From Clostridium sp. 1001271st1 H5 (lineage in GTDB: Bacteria; Bacillota; Clostridia; Lachnospirales; Lachnospiraceae): 64,000 nucleotides of DNA. A model generated the notes under the pieces. The model had not been told where the DNA came from. It saw only the letters and a list, made by a program, of their open reading frames with translations, and searched no databases. Where the stretch lies: NCBI RefSeq assembly GCF_005845215.1, contig NZ_SPHO01000014.1, forward strand, positions 1 to 64,000. Reading direction: 5' to 3'. Shown one piece after another: positions 23,976 through 31,978 of this stretch (positions are counted from its first letter, which is position 1; each line of letters begins with the position of its first letter). The translations under genes were made by a program, and so were the position numbers.

Positions 23976-25091
23976 TCAATAGATACTTAGTAAGATTTTC
24001 TTAATGGCCTCTGTTCCGGCTTCCCTCGGATTTCCTGCAAGGCAGTTGTCCATCAGGGCATTGTCCGTCATGTTCTGCAGCTGTTCTTCGTATGCCTCCC
24101 TGCTGATTCCCAGCTCCCTGATTGAGGACGGCATCTCCATGCACCGCATCAGGGCGCGAATCAGCTCCTTGAAGGCACTGACAGCCATTGCCGGCGGCTC
24201 ATTCATGTCAACCAGCCGGACCTTATATGCAAGGCCTGCATATTTGTTCATGATATCATGGTTCACACTGTTGTAATCAATGACCTTATCCAGCAGCATG
24301 GCATTGGCCAGTCCGTGGGGAATATGGAAGGTGCCCCCAAGCTGGTGGGCAATGCTGTGGTTCAGACCCAGACCAGCTGTGTTAAAGGCCATCCCCGCCA
24401 ATGTGGACGCCTCATGCATAAGGGTTCTGGCCTCCAGGTTCTTCCCGTCCCGGTAGCATTGCAGCAGGGCCTTAATCAGCAGTTCAACCGCTTTTTCCGA
24501 CAATGCGTCAGAGAACACATTGCTTCCGTTTGCAACATAGGCTTCCAGGGCATGGGTCAGAACATCCATTCCGGTGTTTGCCGTAATGGAAGGCGGTACG
24601 GACAGTGTCAGCCTTGGGTCCAGGATTGCCACGTCTGCCAGGATATCATCCGATGATATCAGATGCTTGCTTTTGCTCTCTGAATCTGTTATGACAGCGG
24701 CCGAGGTAACCTCTGAGCCGGTTCCGCTGGTGGTGGGAATGGTGATGAATTTCGGCTTGGGAACCAGGTTCCTCACTCCGGCAAAATAAATCATTCCCTT
24801 GGCCGTGTCAATGGCGGAACCGCCGCCAAAACCAATGACAATTTCAGGGCGTACCTTACAGATTACGCTGAGCCCCTTTCCCACCACCTCGATGGTGGGG
24901 TCCGGTATGGCCTGGTCAAATATATCCACGGTATTGCTGGAATCCAGAGCATCCGTTATGTAGCTGATTGCCCCGCTCTCTGCAAGGAACTTATCACATA
25001 CCACCAGGATTCTTTTTTTTCGTATTTTCCGCAGATACTCCATTGCATAGCTTCCGCTGCGTATCTTTGTTTTTATATATACATTTGACAT
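23976..25091 (-). CDS. Iron-containing alcohol dehydrogenase of the microcompartment (PduQ-like)
   Basis: 371 residues of the group III (iron-type) alcohol dehydrogenases. NAD(H) site: GFGGGSAIDTAKG, then TIPTTSGTGSEV. Metal ligands are expected in ILDPRL...GMDVLTHALEAY and in the LGLNHSIAHQLGG and HIPHG segments. It should reduce propionaldehyde (or 3-hydroxypropionaldehyde) to the alcohol and regenerate NAD+ for the aldehyde dehydrogenases inside the shell. It is the last gene of the minus-strand run, 47 nt after the aldehyde dehydrogenase gene, followed by a terminator. Confidence 0.9.
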   Translation of the reverse strand: MSNVYIKTKIRSGSYAMEYLRKIRKKRILVVCDKFLAESGAISYITDALDSSNTVDIFDQAIPDPTIEVVGKGLSVICKVRPEIVIGFGGGSAIDTAKGMIYFAGVRNLVPKPKFITIPTTSGTGSEVTSAAVITDSESKSKHLISSDDILADVAILDPRLTLSVPPSITANTGMDVLTHALEAYVANGSNVFSDALSEKAVELLIKALLQCYRDGKNLEARTLMHEASTLAGMAFNTAGLGLNHSIAHQLGGTFHIPHGLANAMLLDKVIDYNSVNHDIMNKYAGLAYKVRLVDMNEPPAMAVSAFKELIRALMRCMEMPSSIRELGISREAYEEQLQNMTDNALMDNCLAGNPREAGTEAIKKILLSIY

Positions 25092-25138
25092 TTGCGCTTC
25101 TCCTTCACATTCAGTCCATTTACTGCCCCGCTTAGGAT

Positions 25139-26548
25139 TTAACGGATACTAAAGGCATCGGCCATGACACATTTGCGCTTCCTGCAGAAGGACCTGGGGG
25201 AGGTAAGTCCCTCTCCGGTAGGTCCGGCAATGGTGAACGTGGTATACCCCTCGCCGCCCACACCGATACCGGCATAGGAAGGGGCATTTTTTACAAAAAT
25301 AGTGGTTTCCATGATTTTGGCCATCTTGCTGAGCTTTTCCACATTCCTGGAGTGCATCATGGCGGTGTGGCGGTTGCCGTGCTCTGCCTGATGGGCGTAC
25401 TCAATGGCCGTATCCACATCGGAAACCCGCACCACCGGAAGAATGGGCATCATCATTTCCTCCTGGACCAGCAGATGCTCCCTGGAAACTTCCATGATAA
25501 TGACTCTGACACCGGCATCCGCCGTAATTCCCAGCTTATCCAGGATATAGCGGGCGCTCTTTCCCACAAAGGATGTCTTGGGACCGCCCTTTTCCGTGGT
25601 TACCAGGGTTACCAGCTGTTCCAGCAGGGCCGGGTCCGTGATTTGATACGCGCCGTTTTCCTTCATGTGGTGAATCAGGTAGTCGCAGATGGAATCCACG
25701 GCAAACACTTCTTTTTCCGCAATACACGGAACATTATTGTCAAAACTGCATCCATCCACAATATCCCTGGCAGCCTTTGCAATATCAGCGGTCTCATCAA
25801 CCACAACCGGAGGATTGCCGGCTCCCGCGCCAATGGCCTTTTTGCCGGAGGACAGTACCTTCCTGACAATAGAGGGACCTCCTGTGGCCACCAGCAGGCG
25901 GACACTTGGGTTCTCAATCATCTTATTGGTATTTTCTATGGACGGCTCCTCTACCATGGTAATCAGGTTGGCCGGGGCGCCGCACTCTGTCAATGCCTTG
26001 TTCAGCAGCTTCACTGTCATCTGTGAAACCTTTTTTGCCCTGGGATGAGGGCTGAATACAACGGTATTCCCTCCGGCAATCATGGAAATGGAATTGTTGA
26101 TGATTGTCTCGGTGGGATTGGTGGTCGGGGTAATGGCGCCTATAACGCCAAAGGGACAATATTCCACTAAGGTCAGTCCGTTATCACCGGTCATGGCCTC
26201 TGTCAGCAAATCCTCCGTACCCGGAGTCTTCTCAGCCGCCAGACGGTTTTTAATCAGTTTATGTTCATAGTCTCCTATCTCTGTCTCTTCCACCGACAGC
26301 CTGGATATCATCTCCAGATTCTCCCTCTTAAGAATGGTCTGGCGAATCACATCCACATATTTCTGCCTGTCTGAAATGTTAGAGAATAACAGCTTTTTCT
26401 GGGCTTCTTCTGATGCTGCAATCGCCTCGTCCATTGTCCGGAACACGCCGTAAGGCTCCACCCTGGGCCCTTCAAATTTCCGGGGCTGTTCTGCCTTTAT
26501 CTCTTTTAGAGCCTGCTCAACCAGCTGTTCAATTACTTTTATATCCAT
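25139..26548 (-). CDS. pduP: CoA-acylating aldehyde dehydrogenase with encapsulation peptide (PduP-like)
   Basis: 469 residues from the second in-frame ATG, which has GAAGGTG upstream; the first ATG (26575) has no ribosome site. Residues 1-18 form an amphipathic helix of the encapsulation-peptide type, then a Pro-rich linker (QPRKFEGPRVEP). The catalytic Cys is in FDNNVPCIAEK, and the NAD region has GGNTVVFSPHPRAKK and ATGGPSIVRKV. It converts propionaldehyde plus CoA and NAD+ to propionyl-CoA. Its neighbours are eutJ (upstream) and the alcohol dehydrogenase (downstream). A second aldehyde dehydrogenase occurs in the same operon. Confidence 0.93.
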   Translation of the reverse strand: MDIKVIEQLVEQALKEIKAEQPRKFEGPRVEPYGVFRTMDEAIAASEEAQKKLLFSNISDRQKYVDVIRQTILKRENLEMISRLSVEETEIGDYEHKLIKNRLAAEKTPGTEDLLTEAMTGDNGLTLVEYCPFGVIGAITPTTNPTETIINNSISMIAGGNTVVFSPHPRAKKVSQMTVKLLNKALTECGAPANLITMVEEPSIENTNKMIENPSVRLLVATGGPSIVRKVLSSGKKAIGAGAGNPPVVVDETADIAKAARDIVDGCSFDNNVPCIAEKEVFAVDSICDYLIHHMKENGAYQITDPALLEQLVTLVTTEKGGPKTSFVGKSARYILDKLGITADAGVRVIIMEVSREHLLVQEEMMMPILPVVRVSDVDTAIEYAHQAEHGNRHTAMMHSRNVEKLSKMAKIMETTIFVKNAPSYAGIGVGGEGYTTFTIAGPTGEGLTSPRSFCRKRKCVMADAFSIR

Positions 26549-26575
26549 ATCCAAGCGTATCACACCTTCTTTCAT

Positions 26576-27400
26576 TTATGCGGGGTCAGCAGAGGCATTC
26601 CATGCAATCCCCAGAGGGGTAACAAGGAGCGCATCGTTGGTCTTGACCGTTGTTATACCCAATGCCTTCTCAAATGCCTTCTCAAACTCGTCAAAACAAC
26701 TGGCTCCGCCTACCACATAGACACAGTCCACCTCATACCCGGAAAGGAATCCTTTGACGATTGAGGCCATTTTTTCAACCACCGGCTTTATAATCGGAAA
26801 GACATCCCGTTCCCTGTCCTTATCTGTTTTCAGCTTTTCAGCTTCCTCAATTGAGATACCGTAATAGCCTGCAAGAACCAGGGTCATATGGGTTCCGCCG
26901 GTCGGCTCATCCGCTGTAAAGATTACCTTTCCGTCTTTCAGTATGCTGATTCCGGTGGTTCCTCCTCCCACATCCACCACGGCCCCGTCCCTGATTCCCA
27001 GAACCGAGGCAGCTGCTGTGGGTTCATCTATCACATGAATCACTTCGAATCCGGCGCCTTCCACCACATTGGAAATGCACCGTACGTTTCCCTCTATGAT
27101 TCCGGGGGGGATTGCTGCGGCCGCTGTTTCCAGAGGCACTCCAAGCAATTCCTCCAGCTGTGCCTTCAGGCGGCGCACGGTCTGCATTGCGCCCACAAAG
27201 TCCACTACTATGCCGTCTTTTACTACTTTGGAGACAGCAGTGGCGCCTGCAACGGGATGATTATTCTCATCCGTAACAGCGATTACTATGTTGGCGGTTC
27301 CCAAATCCACACCTGTCTTCAGGGGCCCTGAAAAGGGATTGCATTTGTTCTCCCTTATCAGCTCCGCAAATTCAGACAGCACTTCTTTGGTCATGAGCAT
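26576..27400 (-). CDS. eutJ: EutJ-like actin-fold ATPase
   Basis: 274 residues of the EutJ family: an actin/Hsp70-like ATPase with phosphate-loop motifs GVDLGTANIVIAV near residue 30, VVDVGGGTTGISI near 140, and an adenosine-type VYVVGGASCF near 230. EutJ occurs in many ethanolamine and glycyl-radical microcompartment loci. Its role is not established; a chaperone or reactivation role has been proposed from the fold. In this B12-independent locus it cannot serve a cobalamin enzyme, so it may act on assembly or on the dehydratase. It lies between pduL and pduP. Confidence 0.9.
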   Translation of the reverse strand: MLMTKEVLSEFAELIRENKCNPFSGPLKTGVDLGTANIVIAVTDENNHPVAGATAVSKVVKDGIVVDFVGAMQTVRRLKAQLEELLGVPLETAAAAIPPGIIEGNVRCISNVVEGAGFEVIHVIDEPTAAASVLGIRDGAVVDVGGGTTGISILKDGKVIFTADEPTGGTHMTLVLAGYYGISIEEAEKLKTDKDRERDVFPIIKPVVEKMASIVKGFLSGYEVDCVYVVGGASCFDEFEKAFEKALGITTVKTNDALLVTPLGIAWNASADPA

Positions 27401-27425
27401 ATAACCCCTCTTTTCTAAATTTTAT

Positions 27426-28064
27426 TCATCGCCGGATAATTACATAATCATTGTTCTTAAGCGCACATGCATTGGCTTCATCCACATCCACATGCATCTC
27501 CAGTTCAAACTGTTCCGACACCCGGATTAATACATCTCCAAACACTCCGTGCCTTTCACCAAATGTTTCCACCTCTACGATATCCTTATCCCATACTCCC
27601 ATGGCTTCTGCCTGCTGCGGAGTCATATGGATATGGCGGAGCGCTATAATGGCTCCCTGGGGCAGTTTGACCGTTCCCTTTGGACCTGCCATTTCCAGTC
27701 CGGGCGTTCCTGTCAAATCCCCTGATTCCCTGATGGGGGCTTTGATGCCCAGACGGAAGCTGTCTGTTTTGGATATCTCTATCTGGCTCTGCTTCCTGAC
27801 CGGCCCCAGTATGCGCACCCGTTCAAACTCACCCTTTGGTCCGCGGATGGTCACAGTCTCATTGCAGGCATATTGCCCGGGCTGCTTTAAATCGCTTTTT
27901 TTGGTGAGCTGATATCCTTTTCCAAACAAGGTTTCCAAGTCTTCCGAGGTCACATGAACGTGCCGGTTGGAAACTCCCACAGGGATTTTAAATGCATCAT
28001 ATTTTTTTACTTTTTCCATTACCCGTTCAGTAATCAGTTTCAGCAGTTCTTCGTTTACCATCAT
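27426..28064 (-). CDS. pduL: PduL phosphotransacylase
   Basis: 212 residues from the ATG with GGAAGGGG 6 nt upstream; an earlier ATG at 28115 is unlikely because it would lie inside the hairpin spacer region. Residues 1-22 are an amphipathic helix (ELLKLITERVMEKVKK) typical of encapsulation. Metal-binding His lie in PVGVSNRHVHVT and ALRHIHMTPQQA. PduL converts acyl-CoA and phosphate to acyl-phosphate and recycles CoA inside the shell. It is unrelated to the housekeeping Pta encoded at 45410-46405. Acyl-phosphate could then be used by AckA to make ATP. Confidence 0.95.
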   Translation of the reverse strand: MMVNEELLKLITERVMEKVKKYDAFKIPVGVSNRHVHVTSEDLETLFGKGYQLTKKSDLKQPGQYACNETVTIRGPKGEFERVRILGPVRKQSQIEISKTDSFRLGIKAPIRESGDLTGTPGLEMAGPKGTVKLPQGAIIALRHIHMTPQQAEAMGVWDKDIVEVETFGERHGVFGDVLIRVSEQFELEMHVDVDEANACALKNNDYVIIRR

Positions 28065-28086
28065 GTTCAACCCCTTCCGGAAGTTT

Positions 28087-28113
28087 GTATACCGGCTCCC
28101 GGAGCCGGTATAC
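28087..28113 (-). promoter_or_regulatory. Perfect 13-bp stem-loop between BMC-H and pduL
   Basis: GTATACCGGCTCC and its exact reverse complement are separated by a single base, so the real loop is a few nt. It starts 13 nt after the shell-gene stop. No T-run follows on either strand, so it looks like an mRNA processing or stabilising element and not a full terminator. Confidence 0.7.
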
Positions 28114-28126
28114 ACTTACTGGCATA

Positions 28127-28405
28127 TTATAATGATTTCGGTAAGATTTTCTCTACATCCGTGTGTGGTCTTGGGATTACATGCTGGGATACAACCTGGC
28201 CTACGTTTGCTGCCGCTGCCGCTCCTGCGTCAACAGAAGCCTTTACTGCGCCCACATCCCCGCGGACCATGACAGTTACCAGTCCGGAACCAATCTTCTC
28301 ATAACCAATGAGAGCCACATTTGCTGCCTTTGTCATTGCGTCTGCCGCCTCAATTGCCCCTACCAGACCCTTTGTCTCAACCATTCCCAATGCTTCATTC
28401 GACAT
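28127..28405 (-). CDS. Hexameric shell protein BMC-H, copy 2 (PduA/PduJ type)
   Basis: 92 residues, a single BMC domain (ALGMVETKGLVGAIEAADAM start, GDVGAVKAS in the middle, VIPRPHTDVEKILP end). This is the standard hexamer that tiles microcompartment facets; the KIGSG stretch aligns with the pore loop of PduA-type proteins. It is nearly identical to the copy at 32916-33194, differing mainly at the two termini and around the Ala-rich helix. It sits between metK and pduL and is followed by a perfect stem-loop. AGGAGG precedes the start. Confidence 0.96.
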   Translation of the reverse strand: MSNEALGMVETKGLVGAIEAADAMTKAANVALIGYEKIGSGLVTVMVRGDVGAVKASVDAGAAAAANVGQVVSQHVIPRPHTDVEKILPKSL

Positions 28406-28450
28406 ATTATTTTCCTCCTGAATGTTATATTTTATTTAAAATATGAAATG

Positions 28451-29635
28451 CTAAAAAGCCAACTGTTTCAGCAGCCAGGCCTTGTCGGTTTCTTCCCATC
28501 TGAAACCCTGGTCATCCCTGCCGAAATGCCCGTATGCTGCTGTCTTTAAAAACTGGGGTGTCCGAAGATTCAGCTCCTCTATGTAGTCAGCCACCCCAAA
28601 TGAAAATACGGATTTGACCAGCTCCTCAATGTGGCTGTCCGGAATCAGGCCGGTTCCAAAGGTATTGATGGTAATGGCCTCCGGTTCAATGCCTCCGATT
28701 ACATAGGCCAGCGCAACCTCGCACCGGTCCGCCAGCTCCGCTGCCACAATATTCTTAGCCACATAGCGGGCCATGTAAGCAGCAGAACGGTCTACTTTTG
28801 TGGGGTCCTTTCCTGAGAAAGCGCCGCCCCCGTGTTTGCCAATGGTGCCGTAGGTGTCAACCATGATTTTTCTTCCCGTGACGCCCGTATCCCCGGCAGG
28901 TCCTCCGATGACAAAACGGCCTGTGGGATTCACATGTATTCTTGTCTCCGGCCTAATCCACCGGGAATCAATGACCGGCTCAATGACGGTGCAGCGTATG
29001 AATGCCTCCAGCAGCTCACGGGATACCGCTTCGCTGTGCTGCGTGGATACAACAATGCTGTGAATGCACACCGGTTTCCCCGCCTCGTCGTACTTCATGG
29101 TAATCTGGGTTTTGCCGTCAGGATATAGAAAATCCGTTTTCAGCACCTTCCTCACATAGGCCAGACGTTGGGCCAGGCGGTTAGCCAGGTGGCAGGACAG
29201 CGGCATCAGGCTTTCCGTCTCATTGACAGCATAGCCATACATAATTCCCTGGTCCCCTCCGCCCAGAACCTCTTTCCCGGTTTCGCTGCTTCTGGTGACT
29301 CCCATGGAAATATCCGGCGACTGGTTGTGGATATTGGTCAGTATCATACATGTATCGGCGTCAAACCCTTTTCCATGTTCCGTGTAGCCAATGTTTCTGA
29401 TAATCTCCCTGGCCTTTGCCGCCACATCCACACGGCCCTTTGATGTGACTTCCCCTGCCAGCATCAGCGTATTGGCAGATGCCATGGCCTCAACTGCAAC
29501 CCTGGATTTGGAATCCTGTTCCAGATATGCATCCAGTATGCCGTCTGCAATCTGGTCACAAACCTTATCCGGATGGCCTTCGGTTACAGATTCCGAAGTC
29601 ACATAATAAAATCTGTCATCCCGTCCTTCCATCAT
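28451..29635 (-). CDS. metK: S-adenosylmethionine synthetase inside the microcompartment operon
   Basis: 394 residues, full length. It has the ATP-binding GHPDKVCDQIADGILD motif near the start, GGGDQGIMYGYA, and the GGGAFSGKDPTKVDRSAAY signature of MetK. It makes S-adenosylmethionine from methionine and ATP. All neighbours are microcompartment genes with short spacings (27 nt after the second aldehyde dehydrogenase, 45 nt before the BMC-H gene). The likely local job is to feed the radical-SAM activase of the dehydratase. The genome probably carries another metK for general use, which cannot be checked here. Confidence 0.95.
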   Translation of the reverse strand: MMEGRDDRFYYVTSESVTEGHPDKVCDQIADGILDAYLEQDSKSRVAVEAMASANTLMLAGEVTSKGRVDVAAKAREIIRNIGYTEHGKGFDADTCMILTNIHNQSPDISMGVTRSSETGKEVLGGGDQGIMYGYAVNETESLMPLSCHLANRLAQRLAYVRKVLKTDFLYPDGKTQITMKYDEAGKPVCIHSIVVSTQHSEAVSRELLEAFIRCTVIEPVIDSRWIRPETRIHVNPTGRFVIGGPAGDTGVTGRKIMVDTYGTIGKHGGGAFSGKDPTKVDRSAAYMARYVAKNIVAAELADRCEVALAYVIGGIEPEAITINTFGTGLIPDSHIEELVKSVFSFGVADYIEELNLRTPQFLKTAAYGHFGRDDQGFRWEETDKAWLLKQLAF

Positions 29636-29662
29636 TTCATCAACCTGCTTTCCTAATTACAA

Positions 29663-30985
29663 TCAGCGAATCGAAAATCCACTTGTCAACGTGCATCTTC
29701 TTCTGCGGGCAAAATGCCTTGCCGTGGTAGTTCCCTCTCCTGTGGTGGTTGCGATTGTAAAGCTGGTATGACCTTCTTTATCAAAGCCGATTCCCATAAA
29801 GGAAGGACCGTTTTTAACAAATACGGAAGTCTGCAATTCCTTGGCGGCCCGGTTCAGGTGCTCAATGGACTCCGAATGAATGGTTGCCGTATGTTTATAT
29901 CCCTGCTCCACTTCCAAAGCAATCTCCAGGGCCTCATCAAAATCAGCCGCCTTTACCAACGGCACAAGAGGCATCATAAGTTCTGTGGTGACAAAGGGAT
30001 GCATACGCCCTGTCTCTGCCACAATCAGCTTTATGTTCCCGCTGCAGGAAATACCGGCATATTCAAGAATCTCATTGGCGCTCCGGCCTTCCAGTTTCTT
30101 ATTAATCACAAAATCCCCGGTGACTGCAGCATCCAGAAGCTTCCGGATTTCCGTCTCATTCCTGACATAGTACACACCGTTTTTCAGAAGCTCATATATA
30201 AAACGGTCCGACACCTTATCCTCCACTACCATACACTTTTCCGATGTACACATCAGATTATTGTCAAACGCAGCTCCCCGCACAATATCCCTTGCCGCCT
30301 TCTCCAGATTGGCCGTTGCATCCACAATTGTCACTGGATTGGCCGGACCGGCCCCAATTACCTTTTTGCCGGACGTCATGGCCTGGCGAAGGGAACCGCT
30401 GCCCCCGGTGCATACAACCAGGTCAACATCCGGATGGCTCATGACCTCTGTGGTAAATCCCATAAGGCTTTCGTGAAGGGTGACTACCAGATTGTCGATA
30501 CCGCTGATATCGCGGATAGTATTGCTGATAATCGTGGTCAGGAACTGTGAAACCTTAACTGCTCTCGGATGTGGGCAATGGATGATTGCATTCCCTGCAG
30601 CCAGCATACCGATGGTGTTGCTGATAAGCGTTGCACAGGGATTGGTGCATGGCTGTACCGCGCATACAATACCAAACGAGGACAGCTCATAGAGCGTCAT
30701 TCCATGGTCACCTGTATTGACTTCCGTAATCAGGTCCTCCACGCCGGGCGTTTTCTCAATGGCAAGCTTTATTTTCTGCGCCTTGTCAAGGACAATTCCC
30801 ATGCCGGTTTCCGCAACTGTCATGGCGGCAAGCTCATTTGCAATAGGACGAAGTGCTTTTTTCACTCCTTCCAGTATTTCCTGGCGTTCATTCAGGGTCA
30901 GCTTTGTATATCTGCCATAGGCTCCCTTTGCAGCAGCAGCTGCATCGGTCACGCTGGAATAAATACTGCTTTTCATGTCATTCAT
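29663..30985 (-). CDS. Second CoA-acylating aldehyde dehydrogenase, no encapsulation peptide
   Basis: 440 residues, shorter at the N-terminus than the PduP-like copy, starting close to the catalytic fold with a short Ala-rich helix. Catalytic Cys in FDNNLMCTSEK; cofactor region GNAIIHCPHPRAVK and CTGGSGSLRQAM. The C-terminus keeps the TTARHFARRRRC ending also seen in the first enzyme. It is therefore a paralogue, probably also CoA-acylating. It may differ in chain length preference, or act as a heteromer partner that is carried in by the tagged enzyme. It is flanked by the BMC-P gene upstream and metK downstream. Confidence 0.9.
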   Translation of the reverse strand: MNDMKSSIYSSVTDAAAAAKGAYGRYTKLTLNERQEILEGVKKALRPIANELAAMTVAETGMGIVLDKAQKIKLAIEKTPGVEDLITEVNTGDHGMTLYELSSFGIVCAVQPCTNPCATLISNTIGMLAAGNAIIHCPHPRAVKVSQFLTTIISNTIRDISGIDNLVVTLHESLMGFTTEVMSHPDVDLVVCTGGSGSLRQAMTSGKKVIGAGPANPVTIVDATANLEKAARDIVRGAAFDNNLMCTSEKCMVVEDKVSDRFIYELLKNGVYYVRNETEIRKLLDAAVTGDFVINKKLEGRSANEILEYAGISCSGNIKLIVAETGRMHPFVTTELMMPLVPLVKAADFDEALEIALEVEQGYKHTATIHSESIEHLNRAAKELQTSVFVKNGPSFMGIGFDKEGHTSFTIATTTGEGTTTARHFARRRRCTLTSGFSIR

Positions 30986-31012
30986 TACCTCCTTTCCTTT
31001 AAAATGATTACA

Positions 31013-31276
31013 CTATATATCCATTGTATCTACAATTCCGATAATTGCCATATCAATGACAGCCTCCCGTTTGGACTGGTCCACACGTACAGAAGAGCCC
31101 GAACCAATCAGGACGGTTTCACCAATTCCGGCTCCCACATAATCCACAGCCACTTCCTCTGAATCAATGAAATTACCGTGTCCATCAATCCGTCTGATAA
31201 TCATCAGTTTGTAGCCCACCAGGGAGTTATCCTTTCTGGTTGCCACCACTGTTCCTATTATCTTAGCTAATCTCAT
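31013..31276 (-). CDS. pduN: Pentameric vertex shell protein BMC-P (EutN/PduN type)
   Basis: 87 residues from the ATG of MRLAKIIGTVVATRK, which has a GAAAGGA site upstream; the longer frame overlaps the previous gene's 3' end without a ribosome site. It has the EutN/CcmL fold: conserved N-terminal IGTVVAT, a central AVDYVGAGIGETVLIGSGSSVR block and a terminal IVDTMDI. It forms the pentamers that cap the vertices of the shell. It lies between the long-tailed BMC-H gene and the second aldehyde dehydrogenase. Confidence 0.94.
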   Translation of the reverse strand: MRLAKIIGTVVATRKDNSLVGYKLMIIRRIDGHGNFIDSEEVAVDYVGAGIGETVLIGSGSSVRVDQSKREAVIDMAIIGIVDTMDI

Positions 31277-31342
31277 GTCATTCACATTCCTTTCACGGAG
31301 AATCCGGCTGTCCCCTGCCATTACCGGTATTCCTGATTTCAA

Positions 31343-31957
31343 CTAACTCTTTTTTTGCCTTTCAGTGCCTGTGCCCTTGGCCGCTGAACCGCGCCTGGAA
31401 GCCTTCTTTGGTTTTTCCGGAAGTGCTGCCGGTTCCGGCCCGGCCGGCTCAGTTTCAGCTGTCTCAGCTTCGGATTGAACCCCGGTTTCTGCTTCCGTTA
31501 CTGGCATGGCTTCGGTTCCTGCTTCCGGCTCCGCCACTGGATCGGCCTCGGCCGCGGTTTCCGGTTCCGCCACTTTCTTGGCTTTGGCTCCGTTTTCTGT
31601 TTCCGCCGCTGGCTCGCTTTCGGCCCCGTTTTCCGTCTCCTCCTGCGCTTCTTTCTTCGGAGGGGAAGGCGGTACTGGCGGCTCAGGGCAGCAGAACGCA
31701 TGCTCCACATAATCAGACGGCCTTGGAATGACCTTCCATGAAACCAGCTTATTGTTAGCTGCTCCTATCTGCTTTCCTGCATTGACGGCTGCATTGACAG
31801 CTCCCACGTCCCCGGCAATCTTAATGGTCATATAGCCAAGACCTTTTGTGTTTTCAATCTCCAGAATGCGGATATTGGCTGCTTTGGCCATGGTATCGGC
31901 TGCCACCACTGCTGTGGACAGTCCGCTGATTTCAACTAATCCCAACGCCTGTTTCAT
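31343..31957 (-). CDS. BMC-H shell protein with long Ala/Glu/Pro-rich C-terminal tail
   Basis: 204 residues. Residues 1-85 are a BMC-H domain (ALGLVEISGLSTAVVAADTM, GDVGAVNAAVNAG, WKVIPRPSDYVEHAF). Residues 95-204 are a low-complexity tail with imperfect Glu-Thr/Glu-Pro-Ala repeats, ending in a basic patch (KPKKASRRGSAAKG). PduK-like proteins in other systems also have a C-terminal extension, but this tail shows no Cys cluster except one CC pair at its start. It could line the lumen or the outside of the shell. It follows the flavoprotein-like gene by 21 nt. Confidence 0.88.
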   Translation of the reverse strand: MKQALGLVEISGLSTAVVAADTMAKAANIRILEIENTKGLGYMTIKIAGDVGAVNAAVNAGKQIGAANNKLVSWKVIPRPSDYVEHAFCCPEPPVPPSPPKKEAQEETENGAESEPAAETENGAKAKKVAEPETAAEADPVAEPEAGTEAMPVTEAETGVQSEAETAETEPAGPEPAALPEKPKKASRRGSAAKGTGTERQKKS

Positions 31958-31978
31958 CCTGTCACCTCACTCTCCTGT

